Source: Chthonomonas calidirosea
Lineage (GTDB): Bacteria; Armatimonadota; Chthonomonadetes; Chthonomonadales; Chthonomonadaceae
Assembly: GCA_945878775.1 (NCBI GenBank)
Contig: CAMCUQ010000012.1
Span: 1-39,194 of the forward strand
Direction: 5' to 3'
DNA length: 39,194 bases
A program made the position numbers and the translations under genes. How positions within the stretch are numbered: the stretch's first letter is position 1; each line of letters begins with the position of its first letter. The notes under the pieces were generated by a model. That model was not told the origin of the DNA and made no database searches. It worked only from the letters and a program-made list of their open reading frames with translations. This document shows, piece after piece, positions 31,355 through 39,194 of this stretch.

Positions 31355-33940
31355 ATGCCGGAGCATCTCCGGAAACTCGCAACACAAATAAAGAGGGAGG
31401 CAGGGTTCTTTTTTCGTCCTCTGACGCTCTGTCTCCTCTTTCTCGTATTTAGCGGTCTCTATCTTGCTCTGCCCGCACGTCACACCATGGGCTTGCGCGT
31501 TGCATTCCTGCTTTTGCTTCACATCTTCCTCGGTTTGCTCTGCCTTTTCCCCTTATGCCGTGCCGTTTGGAGGCGCATTCGAGAACAGAATACCCCCTCG
31601 TTTCTCCGTAGCATTTTGTTAATGAGTGGAGGCATTTGTCTTTTTGGGGGGCTTGTTCTCTTTCTGCGCCCTTTGCGTGGGCAAAGCAACACGCATGCGG
31701 GTCTCTATTGGCAGCTACACCTCTATGGTGGTCTCGTTTTTGCTCTCGCCTATTTGCACAGTATTCGCCCTCGTCCCACTTCGCACTCTCCTGCCCTCTC
31801 TGCTACCGGGGTTGCCTTGGCGCTCTTCCTACTCCCTTTAGGCATGTGGGCAGGAACAGATCATCTGCTCTACAACGCAGGAGACTATCTGCGCGACCTA
31901 TCTGCCACAAACGGAGTTCAAGCGCAAAACCCTCTTTTCCCCGCCTCCTTTCGTCTCACGGAAGAGGTCTCCACTACCCAACAGCGTTGGAATGCACAAG
32001 ATTCTGCCTACTGTACCCGCGAAGGTTGCCATGTGGAGATCGGCGGAGAGTGGCATCGGTCAGCACACAGGCAGGGCGGCAGCGACCCATTTTATCGGCG
32101 TGTGTTGCAATCGTATGAAGCCCGACAAGGGAAGCAGGCGAAAAAATGGTGTCAGAGTTGCCATGAACCACAACAGGCACTCCCAAATGGGTATAAAGAG
32201 GTGGGTGCTGTCGATTGCATAACGTGCCACGCCACCACCGAGGCAGCCCCACATACCGGTAATGGACGCTTTACGCTCTCCATTCCTGAAAACTACCCCT
32301 ATGATTCGGCGAAGGCTGGCTGGCAACGCTTCGTACACGACTACCTATTGCGGGTACGTCCGCAGGCGCATCAGTTCAGCCTCTCAAAGCCTCTCTTGAG
32401 GCAGGCGGCGCTATGTGGAAGCTGTCATCAACAGAGTTATGGGGTGACACAGAACCATTATCGCTTCTACCGCACTTCGGATAGTTTTGGGGAGTGGTAT
32501 AACAGCCCAGTCTCAGGGAATCGTCCCCAAGCTATAGACGATAAGCAGACGAAAACCTGTATCACCTGCCATTGGCGCAATGCTTCTGGTAAAGTCTCTC
32601 ATGCCTCACTCGGCGGAAATACTGCCCTCGCCACGCTTCAAGAAGAGAATACACACCAAACAGAGACACAACGCTTCTTACAACGCTCAGGGCTAGAGAT
32701 CGACATATTTGCCATGCGAAGCCAAGCACCTGGGCATGAAAGTGAGTGGGTCGCGCCACTCAATGCCCCCCTTTTGGGCAGGTTTCCCCATCTTGGCGAA
32801 CAGGTGCTATTAGACATCGTCATAGAAAATCGGAATATCGGGCATGACTTCCCATCGGGCTATACCGATCTCAAGTCCGTTTGGCTGGAAGTGACGCTCA
32901 AAGACAGCGCTGGGACGATATTAGGGTGGAACGGTCTCACAAGTAAAGGAGGGGATACCCCTCCAGCCCAATCACATCAATGGAGGCACTTTGGCTTGGA
33001 TCGCTCTGGTGCTCCCATCATTCACAATAACCGTAGTGAGGAGATCACTACGTTGTATCACCATACCATTCCTGCCGGAGGGGCGGAGGTCGCACGGTTT
33101 GCTTTGAGGATCCCCACCAAAGGGCTTGACGGCAAACCTCTGCGGCTCCCACTGCATCTCCATGCACGCCTGCTACATCAGGCAGTGCGCCCCGATTTTG
33201 CCAAATGGGTATTAGGAAACTCGCCCCTTGTGCGTTCACTTCCTACTACGATTCTTACAGAGAGCGATGTCGCACTCCCTCTCTCCAGTACAACCTCCCG
33301 AACAGACACGCCAGACTCTCTCTCAGACCGCTTTTTGAGGTATGGGAGAGCCTTACTCGCACCTCCAGAAAACCCGGAACTTCAGGGAGCAATCCGCTCT
33401 TTTCGGATGGCAAAGACCCTCTCCCGTGACAAAGCGACGGTTCCTTTGGCACTGGGCAAAGCCTTTTTGAGAGAGATGGCACTCTTGGAAGCCAGAAACC
33501 AGTTTCAAGAGGCACTACGACGCGATCCGAATCTGGTGGAGGCGCAACTCGGCTTGGGAAGTGTGTTAGCACGTCAAGGGCAGTTCCAAGAGGCGCTACA
33601 CCAGCTGCTACCCCTCAGTCGCACCTACCCAAATTCAAAAGAGCTGTGGAATGAGATCGGACGAGTCTACTATCAGCTTGGAGACTATACAAACGGAGTA
33701 GAAGCCTTCCAACAGGCTCTCTCGATTGCCCCTGACGACCCCAAGCTCCATTTCCAGCTCAAACAGTGCTACCAACGCCTTCAACGAGTGGCGGAAGCAC
33801 GACGCGAAGAGACCATTGGAAAGTATCACGCGGAGCGGCACTGGGAATCGGCGATAGCGCGTGAGTATCTGCGCTTGAACCCAACGATGCAAAGCCAAAC
33901 CCGCCCCATCCCTGTGTTTCCTCTTTTCACAACAAAATAG
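31355..33940 (+). CDS. Membrane-anchored pentaheme cytochrome with TPR tail
   Basis: 861 aa. Five hydrophobic helices (about 22-39, 45-67, 84-104, 118-137 and 148-167) contain His in the second and fourth (LLLLHIFLG, LHLYGG, AYLHS). Five heme sites follow: a CX4CH at C220-H226, then CXXCH at 266-270, 288-292, 354-358 and 402-406. A beta-rich region follows (about 480-660), then three or four TPRs at the C-terminus (about 690-860). The heme part lies outside the membrane if the N-terminus is cytosolic, which fits export for heme attachment. It resembles cytochrome c554/c3-type multiheme proteins, but I cannot name a partner or reductant. AAAGG lies 8 nt before the ATG. Confidence 0.85.
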   Translation: MPEHLRKLATQIKREAGFFFRPLTLCLLFLVFSGLYLALPARHTMGLRVAFLLLLHIFLGLLCLFPLCRAVWRRIREQNTPSFLRSILLMSGGICLFGGLVLFLRPLRGQSNTHAGLYWQLHLYGGLVFALAYLHSIRPRPTSHSPALSATGVALALFLLPLGMWAGTDHLLYNAGDYLRDLSATNGVQAQNPLFPASFRLTEEVSTTQQRWNAQDSAYCTREGCHVEIGGEWHRSAHRQGGSDPFYRRVLQSYEARQGKQAKKWCQSCHEPQQALPNGYKEVGAVDCITCHATTEAAPHTGNGRFTLSIPENYPYDSAKAGWQRFVHDYLLRVRPQAHQFSLSKPLLRQAALCGSCHQQSYGVTQNHYRFYRTSDSFGEWYNSPVSGNRPQAIDDKQTKTCITCHWRNASGKVSHASLGGNTALATLQEENTHQTETQRFLQRSGLEIDIFAMRSQAPGHESEWVAPLNAPLLGRFPHLGEQVLLDIVIENRNIGHDFPSGYTDLKSVWLEVTLKDSAGTILGWNGLTSKGGDTPPAQSHQWRHFGLDRSGAPIIHNNRSEEITTLYHHTIPAGGAEVARFALRIPTKGLDGKPLRLPLHLHARLLHQAVRPDFAKWVLGNSPLVRSLPTTILTESDVALPLSSTTSRTDTPDSLSDRFLRYGRALLAPPENPELQGAIRSFRMAKTLSRDKATVPLALGKAFLREMALLEARNQFQEALRRDPNLVEAQLGLGSVLARQGQFQEALHQLLPLSRTYPNSKELWNEIGRVYYQLGDYTNGVEAFQQALSIAPDDPKLHFQLKQCYQRLQRVAEARREETIGKYHAERHWESAIAREYLRLNPTMQSQTRPIPVFPLFTTK

Positions 33941-33997
33941 ACAGTCGGGAGAGTGCGAACAGAACCGAAATGGCTCTCTAAGCACTCCCCCGACTGT
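33941..33997. terminator. Bidirectional hairpin terminator between convergent genes
   Basis: A 16-bp stem with a single mismatch (ACAGTCGGGAGAGTGC at 33941-33956 and GCACTCCCCCGACTGT at 33982-33997) with a 25-nt loop, starting directly after the cytochrome stop codon. It lies between the cytochrome and pilus operons, which converge here. T content downstream is modest, so efficiency is uncertain. Confidence 0.6.
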
Positions 33998-34005
33998 TTG
34001 GGAGG

Positions 34006-34029
34006 GAAGAGCATGGGACAACGCTCTTC
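34006..34029. terminator. Second inverted repeat in the convergent gap
   Basis: GAAGAGC at 34006-34012 and GCTCTTC at 34023-34029 form a perfect 7-bp stem with a 10-nt loop, 24 nt past the pilus operon stop. No T-run, so a terminator role is tentative. Confidence 0.4.
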
Positions 34030-34052
34030 AAACAACACAGCTGAACTCTTTT

Positions 34053-34799
34053 TTAGAAGGATTGGTTTGTCGTCGTATAGCTCGGTATTTCAGTGGCTTT
34101 AAATGTCTGTCCCGGTGCAAGCACGCGCCGTTCATTTCCGATACGGAACGTCACCGCCTCCTGCGTCACCTTTTCTATAATGATGCCTCCCTGCAAGCTT
34201 TCGCCCACTGTTTTGTAGAGCGACTTATCTCCCATCCTGAGAACCACCATCGCCTGATCATCAATGATGACCCCCTTTACTTCAAACTCTGGCAGCGGCT
34301 CTTCCTGCTTTGTCGGACGCACCTGTAAGTTCATTCCAATGGGAGGCAATATCCCCTTACTCATCATGCGGGATACCGCCGAGGCGAGGCGATACCGTTT
34401 ACCCAAAATAGGGGGTAGCTTTAGAGCAATATTGGAAGCCTGTGGAGCATGTCTTGATTCTAACGGCACCGAAGAAGCTGTGTCTATAACAGGCTTAAAC
34501 GGGTCGCCAGATGGTGGAGTGGGTTGTGTTTCGTCTTTGTTCCAAACCTTCATATCTCCACCGGCAACGGGAACCACAGGAGCCTTTGCCACTGCTGTAG
34601 TAGTCGCAGTTCCACTCTCTGCGGCTGGCGTCTGGGTGGTACTAGAGGTACTCGTCGTCTTGGTTGTATCTCCTGCGGGAGGCGTCTGCGCTCCTGAAAT
34701 GAGGCGCGAAAAGACGAAGATATTTACAAAGACGATGACTCCTACAATTGCGATGACTTTGGGCTTATCCTCTGGGCGGATATTAATTTTTGTAGCCAT
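34053..34799 (-). CDS. PilP/GspC-like pilus protein
   Basis: 248 aa. A single transmembrane helix near the N-terminus (VIAIVGVIVFVNIFVF) is followed by a Thr/Pro/Ala-rich linker (about 38-80) and a C-terminal beta-rich region. The last part (KGVIIDDQAMVVLRMG, KTVGESL, VTFRIGNERRVLAPGQTF) resembles the homology region that connects PilP or GspC to PilO and the secretin. It has no lipobox, unlike classic PilP, so it is anchored by its helix. It follows pilQ by 18 nt, whereas in proteobacteria pilP usually precedes pilQ. Confidence 0.7.
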   Translation of the reverse strand: MATKINIRPEDKPKVIAIVGVIVFVNIFVFSRLISGAQTPPAGDTTKTTSTSSTTQTPAAESGTATTTAVAKAPVVPVAGGDMKVWNKDETQPTPPSGDPFKPVIDTASSVPLESRHAPQASNIALKLPPILGKRYRLASAVSRMMSKGILPPIGMNLQVRPTKQEEPLPEFEVKGVIIDDQAMVVLRMGDKSLYKTVGESLQGGIIIEKVTQEAVTFRIGNERRVLAPGQTFKATEIPSYTTTNQSF

Positions 34800-34817
34800 G
34801 CCGCACCTTCCTGTCTG

Positions 34818-36659
34818 TCAATTCTTATCCCGCACGATACGCGGTGTGAGAAAAATCAAAATGTCACTTTTACGATGCGATGTCGAACGACTGCGGAAAA
34901 GTTCACCGATGAGCGGTAGCTTAGAGAGCAGTGGCACTTCTCGCAAAGAGCGAATATGCTCCTCGCGGATCAAGCCCCCTATCACGACGGTCTCTCCATC
35001 CTTCAGCATCACTGTCGTTTCCGCTTCACGGGAACTGCTCTGAGGTATGTTTCCCGCACCAAGAGAGGTGACGGTGCTCACCACAGGATGAACGCGCAAA
35101 GTGACTCTGCCGTCTCCATTGATGCGTGGGCGCACCAGAAGGATGATTCCCACCGGAAACTCCAAAACCTGAATGGTGGTACCTGTAAGGCTCGATTGCG
35201 TCACTTGCGTTCGGAGGGTATCACCAATAAAGATGCTCGCATCCTCGTTGTAGATAACCTGAATGCGTGGGTCGGCAAGTACTTTCGCCTCTTTCCGTGT
35301 GACCATCGCGCTCAGGGTTGAAAATACCTCCCAAGGAACTCTACTAAATGCTCCGAACTGAAGGGGTCCCGACTGGCTTGTAGCTGGAACACCTGTCTTA
35401 GGATCGAGTCCCGTCCCCTTAGGAAGCTCTATCGCATGAAGCGGATTCCAGTCCCAAGAGACACCCAAATCCTCTGCTCTCTCTGGCGATGTATCGACTA
35501 CTTTCACGTCTACCATCACCTGTTGCGGGGCAATGTCAAGTTGATCCAATAGTTTGAAAGCATACTCTAATTCCACAGGACTTCCGCTCAGTAGCAGAGT
35601 TCGTGCTCGTTTCTGCATTCTATCTTTGAAGGCGTCTAAGGAAAGCTCTTCCAGTGAATTAGAGCCACCACCACCTGATGCCCCACCGCCGCCACCACCT
35701 GAGGAGCCTCCATTGCCTCCCCCTTGCCCTCCCGATCCACCGCTGGAGCTTCCGCTTGTGGCGCTCAAAATAGAGTTGAATTTGGGTGTGCTAGGCGCAT
35801 AGTTTGCGGGTCCCACAATCACTTGCAGTTTTGGGAACGCCTTCGAGAGGAAGTCTTGAAGCACAGGTGCACTGCTATATTTGATATTGTAGATGCGGTA
35901 GTCGGCAGGTGTGCCACCAGAGTCCGCAGGCATGTCTAGCCGCTCAATCGTTTTGCGTGCCTCGCTCACAAGGCTTTTTGCTCCAATGAGACTGATCGCG
36001 CCTCCGGGCTTGTCACCGCTCCCCGAAGTCTCTATTTTGAGTTTGGGGTAGGTGCTTTTGAGAAGTGCAGAGACCTGACTTGCCGCAAGAATCTTCAACG
36101 AAATTATCTCTGTCTTCGTCTCCTCAACAGCACGTGGCACATCCTCTTCCAGAAGCATCACTCTCGCCAGTTTCAAATCCTCGTCGGCTCCCACCATGAG
36201 GATTTGGTTGCTTAGAGGGCGCACAGTTAAGAAGGGGAATGTTGCCTCAACCAGACGTACTGCCTCTTCCACAGGCATATATTTCAAAGGAAAACGGGCT
36301 TTGGCTCCACTGGCTTCCAACAACTGCTTGATTTCGGTGGAGCTGGCAACCACATAGCTGCGCCCAATGAGCCGATAAAGCATACCAGACGACGTGGTGA
36401 CCGTCTTTAGCGCCTCTTCAACCGTCGCTGCCGTAAGGTTCAAAGACATGTTCCGCCGGGTGGTACTTGCAAGAACGATGTTCGCTCCTGTCTTCAGACT
36501 AATGGCGTGAAGAATCTCTGCAAGGTCTGTGTTCTCGAACCGGAGCCGAATGGGTTTTGATTCGCTTGGAGCATCAGAATGCGACAGCGTAGGCAAAGAG
36601 AGTGTCAAGAGGCATAAACTCCCCACAAGGCTCTTGAAAAAAGGATTTCGGTATTTCAT
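34818..36659 (-). CDS. pilQ: Type IV pilus secretin PilQ
   Basis: 613 aa. A signal peptide (SLVGSLCLLTLSLPTLSHS) is followed by an AMIN/STN-like N-terminal part (LRFENTDLAEILHAISLKTGANIVL), N-domain repeats (about 120-240 and 250-290), and a Gly/Ser-rich linker (about 301-335). The secretin C-domain follows, with ILADPRIQV-type, VMLKDGETVVIGGL and VPLLSKLPLIGELFR. It forms the outer-membrane gate through which the pilus passes. Its ATG overlaps the pilO stop (ATGA). The linker is a run of nearly pure Gly and Ser and produces a low-complexity stretch of DNA near 35650-35760. Confidence 0.93.
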   Translation of the reverse strand: MKYRNPFFKSLVGSLCLLTLSLPTLSHSDAPSESKPIRLRFENTDLAEILHAISLKTGANIVLASTTRRNMSLNLTAATVEEALKTVTTSSGMLYRLIGRSYVVASSTEIKQLLEASGAKARFPLKYMPVEEAVRLVEATFPFLTVRPLSNQILMVGADEDLKLARVMLLEEDVPRAVEETKTEIISLKILAASQVSALLKSTYPKLKIETSGSGDKPGGAISLIGAKSLVSEARKTIERLDMPADSGGTPADYRIYNIKYSSAPVLQDFLSKAFPKLQVIVGPANYAPSTPKFNSILSATSGSSSGGSGGQGGGNGGSSGGGGGGASGGGGSNSLEELSLDAFKDRMQKRARTLLLSGSPVELEYAFKLLDQLDIAPQQVMVDVKVVDTSPERAEDLGVSWDWNPLHAIELPKGTGLDPKTGVPATSQSGPLQFGAFSRVPWEVFSTLSAMVTRKEAKVLADPRIQVIYNEDASIFIGDTLRTQVTQSSLTGTTIQVLEFPVGIILLVRPRINGDGRVTLRVHPVVSTVTSLGAGNIPQSSSREAETTVMLKDGETVVIGGLIREEHIRSLREVPLLSKLPLIGELFRSRSTSHRKSDILIFLTPRIVRDKN

Positions 36660-37351
36660 GGTTTTGTTTCCTCATGGTGATGCTCATGTTCGTCGTCATG
36701 GTGTTCGTCGTCATGGTGCACAGCGGGCACTGCGGGTACTGCGGGTACAGCGTCCACTGCAATCTCGGGGTTCGCAGAGGCGAGATGCACATAGCGCGAA
36801 AGGGTAAACTCGGCGACCGTGTTCGGATACTTGGCATCCCGTCCCCATCTTGCCTTGTGAATACTCAATAGCCTCGGATTCAATTGTAGGCGATAGAGGA
36901 AGTCTCGCACTTTGGGAAATGCTCCTCTCACCTCAACGTTACTGGTGACCATAGAGATGCCTTCCGGTAGCTTCCGAGGCGCGGTACTAGCGGGTTTGGC
37001 AGTGGCTGCTCCTGTGTTTGAAGAGCCGGGAGTTGCGTCTCCCCCCGCTACTGCGTTCTTCCAGCTTGTGATCTCGACTCCGGTCTCTAGCGCACAAAGC
37101 CGTAGCAGATCGAGGAATTTCGACTGCTCTTGGGCGTTCAACTCCACCGTTGGAAACCGTTTGCTTGCCTGTTGAGAGTCTGCCAGTTTTAGTTGGGCTT
37201 GAACGGTGCGAACCTCTTTGAGTACCACCTCTCCCTCTGCCTTAATGCGCGTCAGCCTACGTTGCTGATTCATCCAGACAACTCCACCGACAACAAGGGC
37301 AACAATGGGAGCCGCAATGAGAAGTGTTTGATAGGCGATTACTTTTTTCAT
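36656..37351 (-). CDS. pilO: PilO-like alignment protein with a His-rich tail
   Basis: 231 aa. One N-terminal helix (LLIAAPIVALVVGGVVWM), a short coiled coil, then a PilO ferredoxin-like domain (for example VEVRGAFPKVRDFLYRLQLNPRLLSIHKA). PilO pairs with PilN in the periplasm and links the inner-membrane platform to the secretin. The unusual part is the C-terminus: a Val-Pro-Ala repeat followed by a tail whose last 20 residues contain 8 His, 4 Asp and 5 Glu. Two DNA tandem repeats encode it. The ATG overlaps the PilMN stop (ATGA). Confidence 0.85.
   Translation of the reverse strand: MKKVIAYQTLLIAAPIVALVVGGVVWMNQQRRLTRIKAEGEVVLKEVRTVQAQLKLADSQQASKRFPTVELNAQEQSKFLDLLRLCALETGVEITSWKNAVAGGDATPGSSNTGAATAKPASTAPRKLPEGISMVTSNVEVRGAFPKVRDFLYRLQLNPRLLSIHKARWGRDAKYPNTVAEFTLSRYVHLASANPEIAVDAVPAVPAVPAVHHDDEHHDDEHEHHHEETKP
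36688..36717. repeat. 15-bp tandem repeat, two copies, encoding part of the His/Asp tail
   Basis: Two exact 15-bp copies at 36688-36702 and 36703-36717, in frame in the pilO 3' end. The unit is a multiple of three, so changes in copy number would keep the frame. Confidence 0.9.
36723..36749. repeat. 9-bp tandem repeat, three copies, encoding Val-Pro-Ala
   Basis: Three near-identical 9-bp units (36723-36731, 36732-36740, 36741-36749) in pilO, each encoding Val-Pro-Ala on the minus strand, immediately before the His-rich tail. Confidence 0.85.
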
Positions 37352-38970
37352 GGGGTACTAGCCACCTTTGCTAAGGGTTCACTGACCCCTGCTATGTCTG
37401 CGGACAGCAGAAAGTGAACGCTCGTTTCGCTACTGTTCGCTTTGCTCAGTCTATTATAGGAATCTACCGTCGCATTGAGGAAGAGCGGGCACAACTTCAA
37501 CCCATCTAGTGCCTTGATAACTCCCTTTTCCGAAGTGGCATCGCCAACGATGTTGACATGCCCATTTTGCTGAATGCTGATCTCCATGAGGCTCACCGCG
37601 CCAACCAACGCCTGAGAGACGGCGTCTGTCACGCGGGGAAACGAGATTCCCTCCGTCTGAATGAGTTCAATCAGTCTTTGCCGTGCTTCCTGTCGGTCGA
37701 TCAGCTTCTGTTTCCGTGTCTGAAGCTCTTGCAACTCTTCTTTCATATGCTCAACCTCATGGTCCGCTTTGTTTGCCTGTATCCCCACGCGAAAGCTACC
37801 TGTAATGAGCAATATCAGTATCCCAATGGAGGCGACAAGGGAGACGACAGCCCGTTTACTGGTGGCTATCATCTTCTTTTGTTCATGCACACGAACACGG
37901 AGATCAAAACAAGGGATCGCGGCGGGGTTGGGAGTCTGGTCATACATAGACAAGCCCAATGCGCCAACAAAGCGTATCAAACCCTCAGCATTCTTGGCTC
38001 CCAGAGCCTCAGGTGCGTTGGGGAAGCCTTCCATATTCACCAGTAGAGCGGGTACCCCCAATCGGTTTGAGAGCATTTCCGCCAAGCCCTGAAGGGTGAG
38101 GCGCGAAGTGGAAACCAGAATCCGTTTGATGGGATCGTCTCTTCTACGGCGTTGGAAGTATTCGATTGAGCGTTGTAGTTCCATGACAAGAGTATGGAAT
38201 CCGGCGGCTCGGCGGGGGGTAGCGGATTGATTGGCTTGAAAGCCTGTATCAAATGAGGTATCGAACTCTGGCTCGCTGGCTGTCTTAATGCTTTGCTCGT
38301 CTGCGGCGTTGAAGAGCGTCTCCCCACTAATATCGAGGCGACGATAGAGGCGTAAAGCCCCTTGCTCCAAAATAGCGACCTCCACATCCCCATTCCCTAC
38401 AGAGACCCAAATAGTCGCTTCTTCCGAGGGGAGTATGGCACACGAGGCGCGATACATGGAAAGCGCAATCGGCTCCATGGCGATCAGGTTCAAGCCAGCG
38501 CGTAGTGCCACATCCATATAGGCTTGGGCTACAGCGGTATCTGCGGCAACCAAGAGAGTGGGAAGAGGGAGCATATCGCCCTCCTCTTCTGGCTCACCAA
38601 GCTGGATAAAGTCGAACGCTTCGACGGGTTTACCATTGTTCACCTCGAACATGAGTTCGCTCTCAACAATAGAGACGAGGTCATCGTGGGGAAGCGGAGG
38701 GAGTTCCATAACGCGGGTCTGCGTGGCAAGCCCAGGAAGCCCAAAGACAGCGTCGTGCGTGGTGATTTTAAGGCGGTTCAGGAGGTCTCGCAGTCGCTGC
38801 GCGACGACAGCGGCATCCATGATCATGCCCCTCTCCATGGCTCCAAGGGGTAGGAGAATGCTCCCTCCAGAGACAATCTCCCACTCACACCATGTGCCAG
38901 AGAGTTCCACGACACAAATCGAATCGGATTGAATATCTACACCCAGTAAAGACCGTTTGCCCGTACTCAT
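37348..38970 (-). CDS. PilM-PilN fusion protein
   Basis: 540 aa. The N-terminal part (about 1-345) is PilM-like, an actin-fold ATPase-type protein: LLGVDIQSDSICVVEL, a long middle with ELMFEVNNGKP, and VMELQRSIEYFQRRRRDDPIKRILVSTS. The C-terminal part is PilN-like: one transmembrane helix (about 375-395, VVSLVASIGILILLITGSF), a coiled coil (VEHMKEELQELQTRKQKLIDRQEARQ written across the domain), and a periplasmic domain with VSLMEISIQQNGHVNIVGDA. In most bacteria these are two genes whose products bind through the PilN N-terminus. No separate pilN lies in the cluster. The ATG follows GGAG by 7 nt. Confidence 0.87.
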   Translation of the reverse strand: MSTGKRSLLGVDIQSDSICVVELSGTWCEWEIVSGGSILLPLGAMERGMIMDAAVVAQRLRDLLNRLKITTHDAVFGLPGLATQTRVMELPPLPHDDLVSIVESELMFEVNNGKPVEAFDFIQLGEPEEEGDMLPLPTLLVAADTAVAQAYMDVALRAGLNLIAMEPIALSMYRASCAILPSEEATIWVSVGNGDVEVAILEQGALRLYRRLDISGETLFNAADEQSIKTASEPEFDTSFDTGFQANQSATPRRAAGFHTLVMELQRSIEYFQRRRRDDPIKRILVSTSRLTLQGLAEMLSNRLGVPALLVNMEGFPNAPEALGAKNAEGLIRFVGALGLSMYDQTPNPAAIPCFDLRVRVHEQKKMIATSKRAVVSLVASIGILILLITGSFRVGIQANKADHEVEHMKEELQELQTRKQKLIDRQEARQRLIELIQTEGISFPRVTDAVSQALVGAVSLMEISIQQNGHVNIVGDATSEKGVIKALDGLKLCPLFLNATVDSYNRLSKANSSETSVHFLLSADIAGVSEPLAKVASTP

Positions 38971-39151
38971 TTTTTTCTCCTGCGAGAGGTAGTGGATATA
39001 TAATGGTTCGGAAAGCAGGTATTTTTACTAGACAGAATTCTATAAACTTTAGTTTCCGGTAAAAGTATGTAGACAAAAAGTGTGTTACGACATCAGGCAA
39101 CTTCTGAGGTAGAGTTAAGTCGCCAAACAAATCCTCTTCCCGGAGTACCTG

Positions 39152-39194
39152 ATGTCCTCTCTAGTCTACCGTATAATCCCGCTGTTCACACAAG
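39152..39194 (+). CDS. Partial CDS at the window edge
   Basis: The ATG at 39152 follows GGAG with a 6-nt gap, and the frame stays open for the 14 codons to the end (MSSLVYRIIPLFTQ). It is divergent from the pilus operon. Too short to identify; a TATAAT within the same bases could instead be a promoter. Confidence 0.35.
   Translation, partial: MSSLVYRIIPLFTQ

Noticed and set aside
34264-35043. Long plus-strand open frame opposite pilQ and the PilP-like gene
   Set aside because: Antisense shadow of well-supported coding genes; its composition reflects them.
36688-36749. CRISPR-like short repeats
   Set aside because: Units of 9 and 15 bp are directly adjacent, have no spacers and lie in a coding frame.
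39172-39177. TATAAT as a promoter near the right edge
   Set aside because: It lies within the partial CDS, which has a good ribosome site, and no good -35 is at the right distance.
1-39194. Mobile elements, phage genes, defence systems or rRNA
   Set aside because: No transposase, integrase, terminal repeats, restriction or toxin-antitoxin genes were recognised on either strand.

Overview
The window comes from a diderm (LPS-making) bacterium that does not look proteobacterial. My best guess is Armatimonadota or a related lineage, at moderate confidence. The evidence is a full lipid A and outer-membrane assembly set in a non-enterobacterial order, Tat-exported Gfo/Idh and PhyH proteins typical of Armatimonadota and Planctomycetota, mid-range GC by eye, and frequent GTG/TTG starts. 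No mobile element, phage gene, rRNA or CRISPR array was seen.

Layout. (1) 27-3321, minus strand: an M50-like metalloprotease, a HIT hydrolase, a UbiA-like prenyltransferase and a secreted PD40/TolB-like propeller protein. (2) 3373-3845: two divergent tRNA genes (anticodons CAT and TGG), each with a recognisable sigma70 promoter. (3) 3934-4929: an orphan lipoprotein. (4) 5099-26309, minus strand: an envelope-biogenesis supercluster. In transcription order it runs lipA, tamB, ECF sigma factor, bamA, then skp, coiled-coil lipoprotein, lpxD, lpxC, fabZ, lpxA, lpxB, msbA, an LpxJ-like acyltransferase, a PhyH-family dioxygenase, waaA and lpxK. From skp to lpxK all gaps are under 20 nt or the genes overlap, so it is probably one operon driven by a promoter at about 17340-17369. 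(5) 26440-33940, plus strand: DUF4350 protein, MoxR ATPase, GT4 glycosyltransferase, Tat-exported Gfo/Idh oxidoreductase, and a membrane multiheme cytochrome with TPRs. (6) 34053-38970, minus strand: a type IV pilus alignment cluster of a PilM-PilN fusion, PilO, PilQ and a PilP/GspC-like protein. (7) A CDS apparently starts at 39152 and leaves the window.

How it fits together. LpxA/C/D/B/K and WaaA build Kdo-lipid A (the LpxH/I/G step is not in the window). FabZ sits at the fatty-acid branch point, MsbA flips the product, and Skp, BamA and TamB handle outer-membrane proteins and lipid transfer. The ECF sigma gene next to bamA has an ECF-type promoter of its own, suggesting an autoregulated envelope-stress circuit. 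The most interesting candidates are the PhyH dioxygenase coupled into the lipid A operon (possible lipid A or Kdo hydroxylase), the LpxJ-like acyltransferase, the PilMN fusion with a histidine-rich PilO tail, and the five-TM, five-heme TPR cytochrome with one CX4CH site.
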